Part shown: piece after piece, positions 4,669-6,073 of the stretch
Layout of the letters: the number at the start of each line of letters is the position of its first letter
Numbering within the stretch: the stretch's first letter is position 1
From: an uncultured Bacillota bacterium
Lineage (GTDB): Bacteria > Bacillota > Clostridia > Peptostreptococcales > Anaerovoracaceae
Direction of reading: 5' to 3'
DNA length: 6,073 bases
NCBI GenBank assembly: GCA_946631075.1
Contig: CAMOZS010000104.1
Span: 1 to 6,073 of the forward strand
Translations under genes and position numbers: made by a program
The notes under the pieces: generated by a model
The model's input: the letters and a program-made list of their open reading frames with translations, nothing else
The model's database searches: none
What the model was told of the DNA's origin: nothing

Positions 4669-6073
4669 TTGAAGAAGAAAGTATCGAACAAGTTCATAAC
4701 GGTTCTGGCGGCCATGGCCCTGGCTTTTGCGATCGCAGGGATCCAGACATGGGACCAGCCAGCCTTTGCAGAAGAGGACAAGGCGGCATTGGATGTTTAC
4801 GCCGATGACCAGCGGATCGCCTCATTTTCCATGGCGGAACTTGAGCAGATCGCTAAGGATGAAGGCAGCAGGTCCTATACTTTTTCCTGCTTCAATACCT
4901 ATCCGACGCCGGCGACCTTTAAGGATGTCGAGGGACCGACAGTTGAGGGCGTCCTGGAGGCGGCTCTCGGGCAGCCGGACCTGGACAGCATCGAAGGCGG
5001 CCAGCTGATCACCTTCAGCGCCAACGACGGGGTGGAGGAATCCTTCCTGAAGGAGCAGCTCTTTGCGGACCGCTACTATTATCCCGATTTTGAGAAGATC
5101 GTAGAGAAGTCAGGCCAGCGGACCGTAGGATACCGCGGCAAGGCGGTACAGACAGAGGCCATGCAGGGGGCAGTGAAGGTCCCCGCGGTCATCAGTCTCA
5201 AAGAGGACGGGAACAGTTACGGCGAAGGCGGAAACTATGACGTCGGCAGGCTCCTGTTTGGCCAGATCTCGCCCTCGGAGCAGAACCATTCTGTCTTCGT
5301 GAAACAGCTGGCAACGGGAGATTACCCGGAGGGTCTGAGCCGGGCAAGAGGCAGGATCACGGTGTGGAGCCTCGACAAGAAGCCGACCGAGACCTGGAAC
5401 GCCCTGACGCCTTCGGGCAGCGAAGAAGCTGTTTTCACAGGGGACCAGATCACCTTCGACCGGTCAGTCAACGCATCGCATACCGAGGGCGGCAGCCGTT
5501 ACTGGATCCATTACACTCTGGACGGGACTGATCCGGCAAGGACCTCCCAGATGTATAACTTCAACAATAACTCTTTCGGAGCCCCATCAGAGAAGATCAA
5601 TAAACCCCAGGTCGCTGCCCCGGGCCCGATGACGATCAGGACGATCGTGACCGGCTACGGCAAGCGCGACAGCGAAATCTCCAATCTCGTTTATCGCGGC
5701 TATGATCCGGTGGACGTGACCATTGCCGGAAACTCAGGCAGCCTGACTTACGATGGGCAGACACACACGGTCACCGGCTATGAGGTCACCTCCGGAGCAG
5801 ACCTCGCGGAGGTGAGCCTGGCTCCGTCCATGCAGGCAGAAGTTTCCGCGGCCGATGCCGGAGAATACCCCATGGGCCTCGAGGAGTCCAGCTTTGATAT
5901 TCAGTTAAAAGAGGCCTCCGAAACCAGCCGGCCCAGAGTGACGATCCGCGACGGCAGCCTGACCATACAGAAGGCGCCGCTGCAGGTAGTGACCCAGAAT
6001 GGGAAGAAGGTCTATGATGGCAAGGCCCTTACCGCTCCGGGCCAGATCAGCGGCCTGATCGGAGAGGAGTCGG
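4669..6073 (+). CDS. Secreted multidomain surface protein (molybdopterin-fold-like, chitobiase C-terminal-like and MBG-like domains), C-terminus cut by window edge
   Basis: The frame is open from the TTG at 4669 to the right edge (468 codons). No ATG is available upstream, and GGGGAAGGG lies 6-8 nt before the TTG. Residues 1-34 form a signal peptide: basic KKKVSNKF, a hydrophobic core, and cleavage after AFA. Residues 37-235 resemble the sulfite-oxidase-type molybdopterin-binding fold as found in clostridial surface proteins (FNTYPTP, VEGVLEAAL, ITFSANDG, RYYYP). No confident Mo ligand cysteine is assigned; Cys in TFSCFNTY is the only one near the right place. Residues 255-343 match a chitobiase/hexosaminidase C-terminal-like domain (HYTLDGTDP at 281-289, then TIRTIV and DSEISNLVY). 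From 348 on, two MBG-like repeats show LTYDGQ (359-364) and KVYDGK (447-452). Such domains usually mediate attachment or ligand binding at the cell surface. Its substrate and anchor are not visible. Confidence 0.87.
   Translation, partial: MKKKVSNKFITVLAAMALAFAIAGIQTWDQPAFAEEDKAALDVYADDQRIASFSMAELEQIAKDEGSRSYTFSCFNTYPTPATFKDVEGPTVEGVLEAALGQPDLDSIEGGQLITFSANDGVEESFLKEQLFADRYYYPDFEKIVEKSGQRTVGYRGKAVQTEAMQGAVKVPAVISLKEDGNSYGEGGNYDVGRLLFGQISPSEQNHSVFVKQLATGDYPEGLSRARGRITVWSLDKKPTETWNALTPSGSEEAVFTGDQITFDRSVNASHTEGGSRYWIHYTLDGTDPARTSQMYNFNNNSFGAPSEKINKPQVAAPGPMTIRTIVTGYGKRDSEISNLVYRGYDPVDVTIAGNSGSLTYDGQTHTVTGYEVTSGADLAEVSLAPSMQAEVSAADAGEYPMGLEESSFDIQLKEASETSRPRVTIRDGSLTIQKAPLQVVTQNGKKVYDGKALTAPGQISGLIGEES

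Noticed and set aside
1..6073. tRNA, rRNA or CRISPR array
   Set aside because: No cloverleaf, rRNA core sequence or regularly spaced repeat was seen on either strand.

Overview
The window looks like a chromosomal segment of an anaerobic Gram-positive bacterium, most likely in Clostridia/Firmicutes. The basis is moderately high GC coding sequence separated by AT-rich spacers, strong GGAGG-type ribosome binding sites, sigma-A-type promoters, many intrinsic terminators, a Mop-type molybdenum hydroxylase, and a secreted protein built from clostridial-style surface domains. I cannot name a species.

Layout. (1) Positions 1-1075, minus strand: the N-terminal 358 codons of a molybdopterin-dependent aldehyde oxidoreductase of the Mop/xanthine-oxidase family, cut by the left edge. 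It has its own promoter and a leader of about 70 nt. (2) 1299-2135, minus strand: an uncharacterised protein with a PD-(D/E)XK-nuclease-like C-terminal half, closed by an intrinsic terminator. (3) 2136-2751: a 616-bp region with no protein gene but dense in signals. Two further minus-strand promoters lie here. One heads a candidate ncRNA of about 146 nt that ends in a terminator. The other probably heads a long folded leader for the nuclease-like gene. The region also holds a 30-bp inverted repeat and near-exact copies of three short pieces of the aldehyde oxidoreductase leader and start region. (4) 2752-4281, plus strand: an FAD/NAD(P) pyridine-nucleotide-disulphide-type oxidoreductase with an unusual cysteine-rich insertion. 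(5) 4282-4668: a strong promoter and a leader of about 300 nt that is rich in hairpins and contains two tandem intrinsic terminators, as in riboswitch or attenuator leaders. (6) 4669-6073, plus strand, cut by the right edge: a secreted multidomain protein (signal peptide, a domain resembling the sulfite-oxidase molybdopterin fold, a chitobiase C-terminal-like domain, then MBG-like repeats).

How the parts may fit together. The flavoprotein might serve redox traffic connected with the aldehyde oxidoreductase, but nothing in the sequence proves it. The most striking signal is in the 2.4-2.65 kb spacer. On its minus strand this region reads as complementary to the aldehyde oxidoreductase leader, to the stretch beside its Shine-Dalgarno sequence, and to its first codons. 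It also carries its own strong promoter. This suggests either a trans-acting antisense RNA that controls translation of the molybdoenzyme or a rearranged duplicate of its 5' region.
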